Shown here piece after piece: positions 16,121 to 24,326 of a stretch of DNA of 64,000 nucleotides. This DNA is from Streptomyces sp. M41(2017). Lineage in GTDB: Bacteria; Actinomycetota; Actinomycetes; Streptomycetales; Streptomycetaceae. The stretch's first letter is position 1; each line of letters begins with the position of its first letter. The DNA lies in contig NZ_MWFK01000001.1 of the NCBI RefSeq assembly GCF_002078175.1, positions 3,100,001 to 3,164,000 of the forward strand, in the 5' to 3' direction. Both the position numbers and the translations under genes were made by a program. The notes under the pieces were generated by a model. The model was not told where the DNA came from. It made no database searches and saw only the letters and a program-made list of their open reading frames with translations.

Positions 16121-17323
16121 CTAGAGGGACGCGGACCGCACGTCGTCGCGCCGCTCGGACCGTGCGCTGCCGGTGGCGGCCTGTCCGCGGAGGCGAGCGG
16201 CGTCCTGGCCCGGCGGGCTGCCGAACTGCCGTCGGTACTCGCGGCTGAACTGGGACGCGCTGTCGTAGCCGACCGCGAACCCGACGCCCGCCACGTCGTC
16301 CGTGCTGCTCATCAGCCGCAGCCGGGCCTCCTGCAACCGGATCCGTTTCTGGAACTGGATCGGAGTCATCGCCGTCACCGCGCGGAAGTGCCGGTGGAAC
16401 GGCGAGGCGCTCATCCCGGCCAGCCGGGCCAGGTCCTCCACCCGCAGCGTCTGCGCGTGGTGGTCCCTGATCCAGCGGACGGCCCGGCTGATGTGCCGCA
16501 GCCGGCTGTCGGCCAGCCCGATCTGGCGGACCAGCGCACCCTGCTCACCGGTGATCAGCCGCCACAGGATCTCCCGTTCGATCATCGGCGCGAGGATCGG
16601 CAGGTCGGCGGGCCGGTCCAGCAGCCGGACCAGCCGCACCACCGCGTCCAGCAGGTCCGGCGAGGCGTCGCTGACGGCGAGGCCGGGCGGGGCGGTGCGG
16701 GAGGAGGGAGGACGCGGGGTGCGGGAGGAGGGGGGATGCGGGGGACGGGTGCCTGTGCGGCCGGCCCCCGCCGTCCGGGCCGCCTCCGCACCGGCCCGCT
16801 CCCCGGCTCCTGTCGGCGTTCCGGCTCCTGGTCCCGCTGCGGCTCCTGTTCCCGGTGCGGCCCCGGCTCCCGTTCCCGTGCCCGCCCCGGCCTCGGCGAG
16901 GAGAAGCGAGGCGATGTCCGGGGGCCTCAGGGTGAGCCCGAAGGCGAGGAACGGCTCCTCGGGGGAGGCCCGCGTGTAGTGGCCGGTCACCGGCAGGTCC
17001 ACCGAGACGACCAGGTACTGCCCCGCGCCGTAGTCGTGGATCCGGTCACCGAGCGTCAGCCGCTTCGCGCCCTGCGCGACCACCGCGAGTACCGGGTCGG
17101 CGATGCTCGACGTCGGGGCGGAGGGGTGGTCCACGCGGGACAGCATGATCCCGTACGGCGCCGACCCGGCTCCGTCGACGTGCCGCAGGATGAGGTCCCG
17201 CAGCGTCCGCAGGCCGTCCGGGGAAGCATTGCGGTTGCCGGACGGGTGCGGGGAACCGGGCCCTGGGTCCGGCGGGGCGAGCGTCCGGAGGGGTTCGTCT
17301 GGGTACACGTTCGATCCAAACAC
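16121..17323 (-). CDS. AraC-family regulator with long low-complexity insertion
   Basis: A 400-residue transcription factor. The N-terminal cupin-like AraC_N sensor (LRDLILRHVDGAG, DPVLAVVAQGAKRLTLGD, YLVVSVDLPVTG) is interrupted at about residues 140-210 by an Ala/Gly/Pro/Thr-rich stretch ending in tandem PPSSRTP repeats, then resumes (DLLDAVVRLVRLLD). The C-terminus has two helix-turn-helix motifs (VEDLARLAGMSASPFHRHF and VGYDSASQFSREYRRQFG). The usual family length is about 300, so the insertion explains the excess. It is divergent from an aldo/keto reductase gene, a common regulator-target pair. Start GTG 17323. Confidence 0.88.
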   Translation of the reverse strand: MFGSNVYPDEPLRTLAPPDPGPGSPHPSGNRNASPDGLRTLRDLILRHVDGAGSAPYGIMLSRVDHPSAPTSSIADPVLAVVAQGAKRLTLGDRIHDYGAGQYLVVSVDLPVTGHYTRASPEEPFLAFGLTLRPPDIASLLLAEAGAGTGTGAGAAPGTGAAAGPGAGTPTGAGERAGAEAARTAGAGRTGTRPPHPPSSRTPRPPSSRTAPPGLAVSDASPDLLDAVVRLVRLLDRPADLPILAPMIEREILWRLITGEQGALVRQIGLADSRLRHISRAVRWIRDHHAQTLRVEDLARLAGMSASPFHRHFRAVTAMTPIQFQKRIRLQEARLRLMSSTDDVAGVGFAVGYDSASQFSREYRRQFGSPPGQDAARLRGQAATGSARSERRDDVRSASL

Positions 17324-17362
17324 CCGAGCTTGCGGGCGGCAACGCCGATTCCGGCCGATCGG

Positions 17363-17378
17363 GCAGGATCGTGCAAGA
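17363..17378. promoter_or_regulatory. candidate AraC operator (10-bp direct repeat)
   Basis: GCAGGA (17363-17368) and GCAAGA (17373-17378) are direct repeats one helical turn apart between the divergent AraC and reductase genes. GCAAGA-like half sites are typical of this AraC subgroup. Confidence 0.4.
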
Positions 17379-17466
17379 GGCCGGTCGGATCGCCCTAACG
17401 ATCGCGCAGCTCACAGTGGTTTGCTCGAAGAGCCGGATTCCCACCCACTCTTCCAGGGAGCATTCC

Positions 17467-18549
17467 ATGGCACTCGACTCGTACGTCAGCCTCGGCCGGT
17501 CCGGCCTCAAGGTGAGCCCCTTCTGCCTCGGCGCGATGAACTTCGGCGAGGACGGCGGCTTCGGCTGCGGGGTCGAGGAGTCCGAGAAGATCCTCCAGGG
17601 CTACCTCGACCGCGGCGGCAACTTCGTCGACACCGCCAACTTCTATACGAACGGCCACTCCGAGGCGATCCTCGGCGACTTCCTCGCCGCCCGTCCCGGC
17701 CTGCGTGACCGGCTGGTGCTGGCCACCAAGTTCTTCGGCAACCTCCACCTCGGCGACCCCAACGGCGGGGGCGCGGGACGCAAGGCGATCATCGGTCAGC
17801 TGGAGGACTCGCTGCGCCGGCTGCGCACCGACCACGTCGACCTGTACTGGCTGCACAACCACGACTGGGCCACCCCGGTCGAGGAGACCCTGCGCACCCT
17901 GGACGACCTCGTCACCGCGGGCAAGATCCGCTACGTCGGCTTCTCGGACACCCCGGCCTGGTTCACGGCCAAGGCCCACACCACCGCACTGCTGCGCGGC
18001 TGGACCCCGGTCACCGCGCTGCAGATGGAGTACTCCTTGCTGGAGCGCACCATCGAGGGCGAGCTGATTCCGCTGGCCGAGGACGCGGGGATGGGTCTGC
18101 TGCCGTGGAGCCCGCTGAAGAGCGGTTTCCTGTCCGGGAAGTACACCCGGGACCGGCGCACCCCGGCCGACACCCGGCGTTCGGCCGTGCTCGGCGGTCC
18201 CACCGACGACCAGTTCGAGGTGATCGACGTCCTCGCCGCGGTGGCGGAGGAGACCGGCGCGACATCGGCGGCGGTGGCGTTGGCGTGGGTGCGGGCCCGC
18301 CCGGGCGTCAGCTCGACCCTGATCGGCCCGCGCACCCTGGACCACCTGGAGGCGAACCTGGCGGGCCTCGACCTCCGGCTCGCCCCGGAACAGACGGCCC
18401 GGCTCGACGAGGTGTCGGCCCCGGCCCTGAACTTCCCGTACGCCCTCAACCACCAGGTCGGCGCGATGCTCAAGTACGCGGGCGCGACCGTGGACGGCCG
18501 GCCGAGCCAGGTGTACCCGCCGCTGCTGGCGGACGCGGCGCGCTACTGA
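17467..18549 (+). CDS. aldo/keto reductase
   Basis: A 360-residue NADPH-dependent TIM-barrel oxidoreductase. The catalytic tetrad is visible: Asp 55 and Tyr 60 in NFVDTANFY, Lys 88 in LATKFFG, His 130 in LYWLHNHDW. Cofactor-binding motifs near the C-terminus (STLIGPRTLDHLEANLAGL) fit the YajO/Tas-like group that reduces small aldehydes. AGGGAG lies 6 bases before ATG 17467. It is divergent from the AraC regulator, which likely responds to its substrate or an electrophile. Confidence 0.94.
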   Translation: MALDSYVSLGRSGLKVSPFCLGAMNFGEDGGFGCGVEESEKILQGYLDRGGNFVDTANFYTNGHSEAILGDFLAARPGLRDRLVLATKFFGNLHLGDPNGGGAGRKAIIGQLEDSLRRLRTDHVDLYWLHNHDWATPVEETLRTLDDLVTAGKIRYVGFSDTPAWFTAKAHTTALLRGWTPVTALQMEYSLLERTIEGELIPLAEDAGMGLLPWSPLKSGFLSGKYTRDRRTPADTRRSAVLGGPTDDQFEVIDVLAAVAEETGATSAAVALAWVRARPGVSSTLIGPRTLDHLEANLAGLDLRLAPEQTARLDEVSAPALNFPYALNHQVGAMLKYAGATVDGRPSQVYPPLLADAARY

Positions 18550-18608
18550 GGCGGGGGCTGTCGGAGGGGCGGGGCCAGGGCCAGGGCCAAGGTCGGCCCG
18601 GGTACGGA

Positions 18609-18641
18609 GTGGGGCGCGCCGTCGACAAGGACGCGCCCCAC
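18609..18641 (+). terminator. possible terminator of the aldo/keto reductase gene
   Basis: GTGGGGCGCG (18609-18618) pairs with CGCGCCCCAC (18632-18641) around a 13-base loop, between two convergent genes. Confidence 0.6.
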
Positions 18642-18684
18642 CTGGCTCCCGCTGGACCTCCTCCTGGACCTCCTGCTGTGCCTC

Positions 18685-19638
18685 CTACTCGGCGCCGTTC
18701 GCCGCGAACGTCCACACGGCGTGGTCGCCGGGGCCGACGACCAGCGTCGAGTGCCCGATCCGCTCCACGTGACGGCTCTTCACGGTCCGGTTGAGCGACA
18801 GGTCGATGCGCCGCACGCCCGCCTCGGAACGTGGGACGGTGTCGAACCGGACGGCGGTGCCGCCGCCCTCGGCGACGACGCCACCGTTCGGCACGGTCCG
18901 GACGGCGAACCCGCCGGCACGCAGCAACGGGACGGTGTCGGCGAGGTCGCCTTCGGTGACCGCGATGCGGACGGAGGTGACGTCCCGCATCAGGTGGGTG
19001 CGGTAGTCGTCGGACAGGTAGCGCTCCCGGCCGACGTCACCGGGGAAAGCCGCCGGCTCGGTGTTGCCGCGCGGGTCGGCGAAGTACTCCGGCCGGTACT
19101 CCATCGCCCAGGCTCCGTAGGCGTCGTACGTCGTGGTGGTGAGGATGCCGTCGAACCACGGAACGGGGACGCCGTCACCGAAGTCACGTGTCTGGAGGAA
19201 CTCGACGGGGGTGACCCCCGCGTCCTTCAGCCCTTCCTCGACCGTCGCGATGTCGCCGGCCCGCTCGGTGGACAGCCCCGTCCCGGCGGAGCCGAGAGTG
19301 CCGTCCTGGCCCCCCACGTCACCGATCCCGAGCAGCTCCAGGTAGGTCTCACGGCCCATCAGGTAGCGGCCGGTCCAGATCTGTCCGTCGGCACCGGTGG
19401 TGGTGCGGACCTGGAAGTTGGCGAAGTCCCGCAGATAGGCGGAGTGCTCGATGGCGTCGGCGGTCTCCCGGTCGAAGACGCCGTAGGTGTGGTTGAAGAA
19501 CAGCAACTGCCGTTGGTGACCCGACGGGCCCCCCTCGGCCTGGGCCGTCCCGACCCCGCCCCCGATCGCAGCGGCGAGCGCCACGGCGAGCACGAGGATC
19601 ATCCGTAAAGTCCGGCGAAATGTCCGGCGAATCAGCAT
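18685..19638 (-). CDS. secreted protein, DUF5829-like
   Basis: A 317-residue exported protein. An Arg-rich n-region (MLIRRTFRRTLR), a hydrophobic core and an AQA cleavage site are followed by a mature domain with FFNHTYGVFDRETADAIEHS, GQIWTGRYLMGRETYLEL and AWAMEYRPEYF. I associate this pattern with the Streptomyces family DUF5829, of unknown function; the name is from memory. There is no lipobox or sortase signal, so it should be secreted free. It is divergent from the 161-residue orphan gene. Confidence 0.72.
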   Translation of the reverse strand: MLIRRTFRRTLRMILVLAVALAAAIGGGVGTAQAEGGPSGHQRQLLFFNHTYGVFDRETADAIEHSAYLRDFANFQVRTTTGADGQIWTGRYLMGRETYLELLGIGDVGGQDGTLGSAGTGLSTERAGDIATVEEGLKDAGVTPVEFLQTRDFGDGVPVPWFDGILTTTTYDAYGAWAMEYRPEYFADPRGNTEPAAFPGDVGRERYLSDDYRTHLMRDVTSVRIAVTEGDLADTVPLLRAGGFAVRTVPNGGVVAEGGGTAVRFDTVPRSEAGVRRIDLSLNRTVKSRHVERIGHSTLVVGPGDHAVWTFAANGAE

Positions 19639-19722
19639 GCGAGGGATCGTAGAACGAGGAGCCCCCGACCGCCTTTCCTTTCGAACCAGGCCGAAACGAA
19701 GGGTGCGGGGCGGGGGCGCTGT

Positions 19723-19728
19723 TAGGGT
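19723..19728 (+). promoter_or_regulatory. -10 element giving a probably leaderless mRNA
   Basis: TAGGGT ends 8 bases before GTG 19737, with no ribosome site between. Confidence 0.4.
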
Positions 19729-19736
19729 GCGGCGCC

Positions 19737-20222
19737 GTGAGTACGGACATCCACGGCGGCATCGAGTTCCGCCATCCCGGCACCGGTACCGACCACTACG
19801 ACGGTGAGCCGTGGGTGACGGCCATGGACCTCTGGCCGCTGTACGACGAGACGAGCTACGCGGCCTTCGGCTGCCTCTTCGGGGTACGCAACCAGGCGGG
19901 CTTCCGGCCGATCGCACCGGGACGGGGCCTTCCCGCTGATCTGTCGTCCGGGATGCGTGCGCAGTTGGGCACCGGGGCGGAGAAAGACGGCCTGCACAGC
20001 GCGAGCTGGGTCAGCTGGGCTGAACTCGCGGCGATCGACCTGCGCGCGACGACGGAACGCGTGGGGTGGACGACCGGCGAACCGGCCTACTCGTACGAGC
20101 CGGTGACGGTCGGTGCGGTGCTGGGCGATGAGACGCACTGGCCCCACGTCTTCAACGTGATGAAGGCCCTGGCCGGACGCTTCGGAGACGACGGGGTCCG
20201 CCTGGTCGTGGCCTTCGACTGA
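19737..20222 (+). CDS. hypothetical protein
   Basis: A 161-residue soluble protein beginning with GTG 19737. It has several aromatic-rich strands (EPWVTAMDLWPLYDETSYAAFGCLFGVRN) and a C-terminal helix-strand (FNVMKALAGRFGDDGVRLVVAFD). I do not recognise the family with confidence. The DEPxxV-like spacing and small size resemble stand-alone accessory or immunity-type proteins, but no motif proves this. The mRNA is probably leaderless. The following gene (DUF4291) converges on it. Confidence 0.65.
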   Translation: MSTDIHGGIEFRHPGTGTDHYDGEPWVTAMDLWPLYDETSYAAFGCLFGVRNQAGFRPIAPGRGLPADLSSGMRAQLGTGAEKDGLHSASWVSWAELAAIDLRATTERVGWTTGEPAYSYEPVTVGAVLGDETHWPHVFNVMKALAGRFGDDGVRLVVAFD

Positions 20223-20286
20223 GGGCGCGGAGCCGCCGGCCGCACAACATGGTGAGCGCGATGAGCGGCGCCGCGTTCTCACACGC

Positions 20287-20880
20287 CTAGGACCGCAAGA
20301 GGGCCAGTACGTCCTCGGGCAGGGGGTACGGCCGCTCGGTGGGCAACAGTTCTGCGGCCCGGTCGAGTTCACCGGACCGGACCAGGGCGTGAACCTGCTG
20401 GGCGAGCCGGGTCACGTCCTGGATGCCGACGATCCACTCGTCGGCGTATCGGGTCGCGGCCTCGCCCGCCAGGCCGAGTTGGAGCGACCGGTACGGCAGG
20501 GGGGCGAGCCGCAGATCGCGCTCCGGATCCCACTGCACGCGCGTCGGCGCCTGCCGCAACTGCCGCTTCCAGTCGTCCTGGTCGGCATGCAGCCCCCGCA
20601 CGTAGTGGGACAGGCACGCGTTGCGCAACGCCCACGCGAAGCCGGCCCGGCTGATCTCGACGGCGAGGACGGTCTCCTGGCCGGCCTTGGTGCCCCAGCC
20701 GCAGCGGTACATCATCCAGAGGAAGCTGGGCTTCACCCATGTCATCCGGTCCCGCTTCCACGCCGTGGGAAACCGTCCCGTCCGTACGGCGGGCACGCCG
20801 ATCTCCGGGGGGTACGCCTGGTAGACGGTGATCGTGTCCTCCGTATGGAGGGCGCGGACGCGATGTCGGGGTTCTTCCAT
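20287..20880 (-). CDS. DUF4291 family protein
   Basis: A 197-residue soluble protein with the hallmark DUF4291 motifs: ITVYQAYPPEIGVPAV, the KPSFLWMMYRCGWGTKAGQETVLAVEI block, and a later PERDLRLAPLPYRSLQLGL. Biochemical function is unknown to me; the family occurs in bacteria and fungi in scattered fashion, which suits an accessory position. It converges with the upstream 161-residue orphan. No clear ribosome site precedes ATG 20880. Confidence 0.88.
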   Translation of the reverse strand: MEEPRHRVRALHTEDTITVYQAYPPEIGVPAVRTGRFPTAWKRDRMTWVKPSFLWMMYRCGWGTKAGQETVLAVEISRAGFAWALRNACLSHYVRGLHADQDDWKRQLRQAPTRVQWDPERDLRLAPLPYRSLQLGLAGEAATRYADEWIVGIQDVTRLAQQVHALVRSGELDRAAELLPTERPYPLPEDVLALLRS

Positions 20881-21041
20881 GGCTACAGGGTGCGGCCGGT
20901 GGACTCGGGAGGGCTATCGGATTTCAGGCGCCCTGTCCGGCCTCCGCGATCTTTGCCGCGCCATGAGCGACGCCGCCAGGGACTTCGGCTAGCGTCCCGG
21001 CGGAATGACTCGGGGGTCGCGGGACGGGGGTGGGGGACCGG

Positions 21042-21581
21042 ATGAACCGCAGGGTTGGATCCCGGCTCCGGGCGGGAGGGCGCGTCGACCGGCGCCCCTT
21101 GATCGTGAGCGCCGGGCTGCTGGTGGTGGGCGCGATCCTGGCCTGGTTCGCCGCCACGCACTTCGCCTACGCGGCGGGCCTGGCGGGGAAGCCGGGGCAT
21201 CTCCGCGTCGCGTCGTGCTCGTGGACCGGCGCCGGAGGCCACCGTTACCCGCACTGCCACGGCACGTTCCGCTCCACCGACGGAGCGGTGGTGGACCCGG
21301 ACGCCGCGATCGACACGAAGCTGCGCGTCGGCAGCACGGTCACCTTGCAGCAGACATCCCACGGCACGTACGAGCAACCGGGGCTCCCCGCCTCCTGCGG
21401 CTGGCTTGCGCTCACTCAACTCGGCGTGTTCACAGGCCTCCTGTCCCTCCTGGCCGCCCGCAACAGGCACGGCACCCGCCGAACTCCCCGCCCCCTGCGC
21501 CTCGTCATCGGCACCCTCGCCACCACGACGCTGGTCAGCGCGCTGGTGGGGGGAGTGGCGGGGGTGGCCGGGGCTTTCTGA
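21042..21581 (+). CDS. hypothetical membrane protein
   Basis: A 179-residue membrane protein. One N-terminal transmembrane helix (LIVSAGLLVVGAILAWFAAT) is followed by an extracytoplasmic domain of about 80 residues with four Cys/His positions (CSW, HCHG, SCGW), then two C-terminal helices. The resemblance to DUF3592-like envelope proteins is only superficial. ATG 21042 is chosen because a G-rich run ends 4 bases before it; GTG 21030 is in frame too. It precedes the Mrr-TerD gene by about 200 bases on the same strand. Confidence 0.65.
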   Translation: MNRRVGSRLRAGGRVDRRPLIVSAGLLVVGAILAWFAATHFAYAAGLAGKPGHLRVASCSWTGAGGHRYPHCHGTFRSTDGAVVDPDAAIDTKLRVGSTVTLQQTSHGTYEQPGLPASCGWLALTQLGVFTGLLSLLAARNRHGTRRTPRPLRLVIGTLATTTLVSALVGGVAGVAGAF

Positions 21582-21778
21582 GACGGGCCCCGCCCATCGG
21601 TTCGGATGCTGGGCCACGACAAAGCTCCGCTCATCTCCTATCGCACTGACCTGCACGGATGCCGCGATCCAGCTGCCTTCGGCAAGTGGATATGCGGGAC
21701 GACCATTGCTGGTTAGAGTCGTTCCGTCACACCTGGTTGTGGGGACAACCAGAGCACATCGGGGAGGGCCTGCAACAT

Positions 21779-23839
21779 ATGAGTCGTCGCTCAACCGGCG
21801 TGGTCGGCGTCTGGGCAGAGGTGCAACGGCAGCAGCAACGCCAGCTGGAGGCCGAGGCCAGACGGCGGAGGCAAGAAGCGCAGCAGGCACGTGCCTATCA
21901 ACGGCGGGCGGCGCAGGGGCACCGGGAGTACAGGCAGGCGGAAGCGCAACGCCGGACGGAGGAACTGGACGCGCAGGTCGCCTCGCTGCAAAGCCTTCTC
22001 GCGTCGGGGTGTCGGGCTCCTGCCTTCAGGGCGTCCTCACTCATGCGGCGTGAGGAGATCCAGCCCTTCGCTCCGGGACCGTTGGCGCAGCCGGTGGCCA
22101 TGCCCGACTTCAGCCAGTACCAGACGCAGAGCGGGTGGACAGCCAACCGCCGAGCCCAGGTCCAGGCCGAAGCGCGGACCCGTTTCGAGCGGGACTGGCA
22201 CGCGGCCCAGGCGGCGGAGGCCCGTCGGCAACATCAACTGGCGTCGTACCGGCGGGAGCACCAGCAGTGGGCCGATGCCCAATCGGCCGATGTGAGACGA
22301 CACAACGCCGGCATCGTCCAGGTGACCGACGGAGTGGGGCGCCGTGACCCCGACGCGGTCGTGGAGTACTTCTCTGCCGCTCTCTACGCCTCGTCCGCAT
22401 GGCCGGAGGGCTTCCCCCGACAGGTGACGGCAGCCTATGACGCGGCAGCCCGGCAGCTGGTGTTGGACTGGGAGCTGCCCGCCTACGACGTCGTCCCTGA
22501 CGTCAAGTCCGTCCGCTACGTGTCCGGGACCGACCAGGACAAGGAGACCGCCCGACCAGTGGGCCAGCGTCGCGCCCTTTACCGGGAGGTGCTCGCGCAG
22601 TGCATGCTCCTCGTACTGCACGAGCTGTTCGCCGCCGACGAACTGGGCGCACTTGAGTCGGTGACCTTGAACGGGTTCGTGGACGGGCATGACCCGACGA
22701 CGGGCCGACCGGGCCAGATCCACTTGGCGACCGTGATGGCTTCCGCCTCGACGTTCCGTGGGCTCCATCTGGCGCAGGTGGACGCAGGCAGTTGTCTGGC
22801 CGATGCGCTGCGCGGACAGCTCTCGGCGCGCCCCGATCAACTCACCGCGGTGCGGCCGAGTCGCCGTCCGCAGGATGTCGGGAACCGCGTCGTCGCGCAT
22901 GGCAGCGATGAGGAACCCGACCTGTACGCGATGGATCCCATCGCCTTCGAGGATCTCGTTGCCGAGCTCTTCCGTGCCATGGGGATGCAGGCGGTCACGA
23001 CCCAACGCTCGAACGACGGCGGCGTGGACGTCGACGCGCTGGACCCGACGCCGATCCGGGGCGGGAAGATCGTCGTTCAGGTGAAGCGCTACCGGAACAC
23101 GGTGCCGCCCACAGCCGTACGTGACTTGTACGGAACGGTGCAGGACGCCGGCGCCAACAAAGGCGTTCTCGTGACGACTTCGGGATTCGGACCGGGGTCG
23201 TACACCTTCGCCAACGGCAAGCCGTTGGAGCTGATCCCGGGCGCAGAGCTCGTCGACCTTCTGCATCGGCATGGCCTTCGTGGCCGGCTGGGCGAGGGCG
23301 CCCGTCAGTCTGCGGCACGGCCGGCGGCATCGGGCCCCGGGACGCGACTGCCCGACGCGTACAACATCCTCGGCATGTCGTGGACGGGCAGCGTCGCTCT
23401 GGATGTGTGTGCGCTCGTCTGCCGCGGCAACCGAGTCCTCAGCGACGACCACTTCGTCTTCTTCAACAACCCGCAGACCGCCGACGGTTCCGTACGTGCG
23501 CTGGCCCCCACCGCCCCTGACAAGGCGGCTGTCTGCGTCGCCTTCGACGGATTGCCGCGAGAAGCCGACCGGTTCGTCCTCGTGGCCGCGATCGACCCGG
23601 AGGTCAACCCGAACGCCGACCTCTCCGGATTCACCGATGCCCGCATCCGCCTTCTCGACCCAGGGATGACCGAACTGGGGCAACTCGAGGTGTCCGACGG
23701 CCGAGCCGGTGAAACCGCCTTGGTGCTCGGCTCCTTCCGCCGCAGGTCGAACGGCGACTGGGACTTCGTCCTGGGAGGCAGGGGCTACACCGGCGGCTTG
23801 GAGGAACTCGTCCAGGATTTCGGCATAGAGGTCGACTAG
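21779..23839 (+). CDS. Mrr-type restriction endonuclease fused to a TerD domain
   Basis: A 686-residue multidomain protein. The N-terminus has a long, highly charged Gln/Arg/Ala-rich coiled coil (about 15-90 and 130-190). A Mrr-like PD-(D/E)xK nuclease domain follows (FEDLVAELFRAMGMQ, GGVDVDAL with Asp about 417, IVVQVKRY with Gln 434 and Lys 436). A TerD domain closes the protein (about 528-686; LGMSWTG, LDVCALVC, FFNNPQTADGSV, VLVAAIDPE, RAGETALVLGSFRR). TerD domains bind calcium and belong to Ter stress systems; Mrr enzymes cut modified DNA. ATG 21779 has GGAGGG 10 bases upstream; an earlier in-frame ATG at 21659 does not. Codon use is less GC-biased than in neighbouring genes. Confidence 0.85.
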   Translation: MSRRSTGVVGVWAEVQRQQQRQLEAEARRRRQEAQQARAYQRRAAQGHREYRQAEAQRRTEELDAQVASLQSLLASGCRAPAFRASSLMRREEIQPFAPGPLAQPVAMPDFSQYQTQSGWTANRRAQVQAEARTRFERDWHAAQAAEARRQHQLASYRREHQQWADAQSADVRRHNAGIVQVTDGVGRRDPDAVVEYFSAALYASSAWPEGFPRQVTAAYDAAARQLVLDWELPAYDVVPDVKSVRYVSGTDQDKETARPVGQRRALYREVLAQCMLLVLHELFAADELGALESVTLNGFVDGHDPTTGRPGQIHLATVMASASTFRGLHLAQVDAGSCLADALRGQLSARPDQLTAVRPSRRPQDVGNRVVAHGSDEEPDLYAMDPIAFEDLVAELFRAMGMQAVTTQRSNDGGVDVDALDPTPIRGGKIVVQVKRYRNTVPPTAVRDLYGTVQDAGANKGVLVTTSGFGPGSYTFANGKPLELIPGAELVDLLHRHGLRGRLGEGARQSAARPAASGPGTRLPDAYNILGMSWTGSVALDVCALVCRGNRVLSDDHFVFFNNPQTADGSVRALAPTAPDKAAVCVAFDGLPREADRFVLVAAIDPEVNPNADLSGFTDARIRLLDPGMTELGQLEVSDGRAGETALVLGSFRRRSNGDWDFVLGGRGYTGGLEELVQDFGIEVD

Positions 23840-24137
23840 ACCGAACACGCCCGGCCTCGCAGCCGACCGGCGAACGGTTCACGTCTGTCCGGAACGGCGG
23901 GCAGCCAAAGGCGCAGCACGCTCCGGTCACGCGTCAGCGCCGAGGCGCCTGCCGTCCGGGGTGAACGACCGTGCTCTCGGCAGCCGACGAACGCTTCGAG
24001 AAGCAAGGGGGCCCGGGCCTGGAACCTCCGGCAGCCGCCGGCGATCCCCTCCTCCGGCTGCCGTGCACATCCCACGCTCAGCCCTCCGAAGGAGCGACCC
24101 CGATCGGGCAGGAGACCCCCGTCCCAGTGAACCTGAT

Positions 24138-24167
24138 CTGTGCAGTGACCCAGTGGTCACTGCACAG
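24138..24167. terminator. 13-bp perfect hairpin
   Basis: CTGTGCAGTGACC (24138-24150) pairs perfectly with 24155-24167 around a CAGT loop. It could terminate a minus-strand transcript whose frame ends within its right arm. Confidence 0.6.
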
Positions 24168-24276
24168 CTACACCAGGAATGAGGGCGATAAGTCCGGAAA
24201 GGAAGCTGCCTGCCGCTGCGAGTGTGACGAGAGTGGCCTTGCCGTCGGAGAACAGTCCAGAGCAGGACGCGCGCAC
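24157..24276 (-). pseudogene. possible small membrane ORF or gene remnant
   Basis: A 39-codon minus-strand frame ends in a plausible membrane helix (TLVTLAAAGSFLSGLIALIP, then GVAVQ) and stops inside the hairpin at 24138-24167, as a genuine gene end would. There is no ribosome site before GTG 24276, so it is more likely the tail of a decayed gene than an intact one. Low confidence. Confidence 0.25.
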
Positions 24277-24326
24277 CTGTCGCCGGAGGGTCAGTATCCG
24301 GAGACCCCCCCCAGGACCCCGGCCGC

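Larger units (their letters stand above)
23840..24326. other. intergenic region with a hairpin and a possible gene remnant
   Basis: About 490 bases between the Mrr-TerD gene and the end of the convergent membrane-anchored hypothetical. I see no gene with a ribosome site. The two items of note are the minus-strand remnant at 24157-24276 and the 13-bp hairpin at 24138-24167. Confidence 0.5.
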
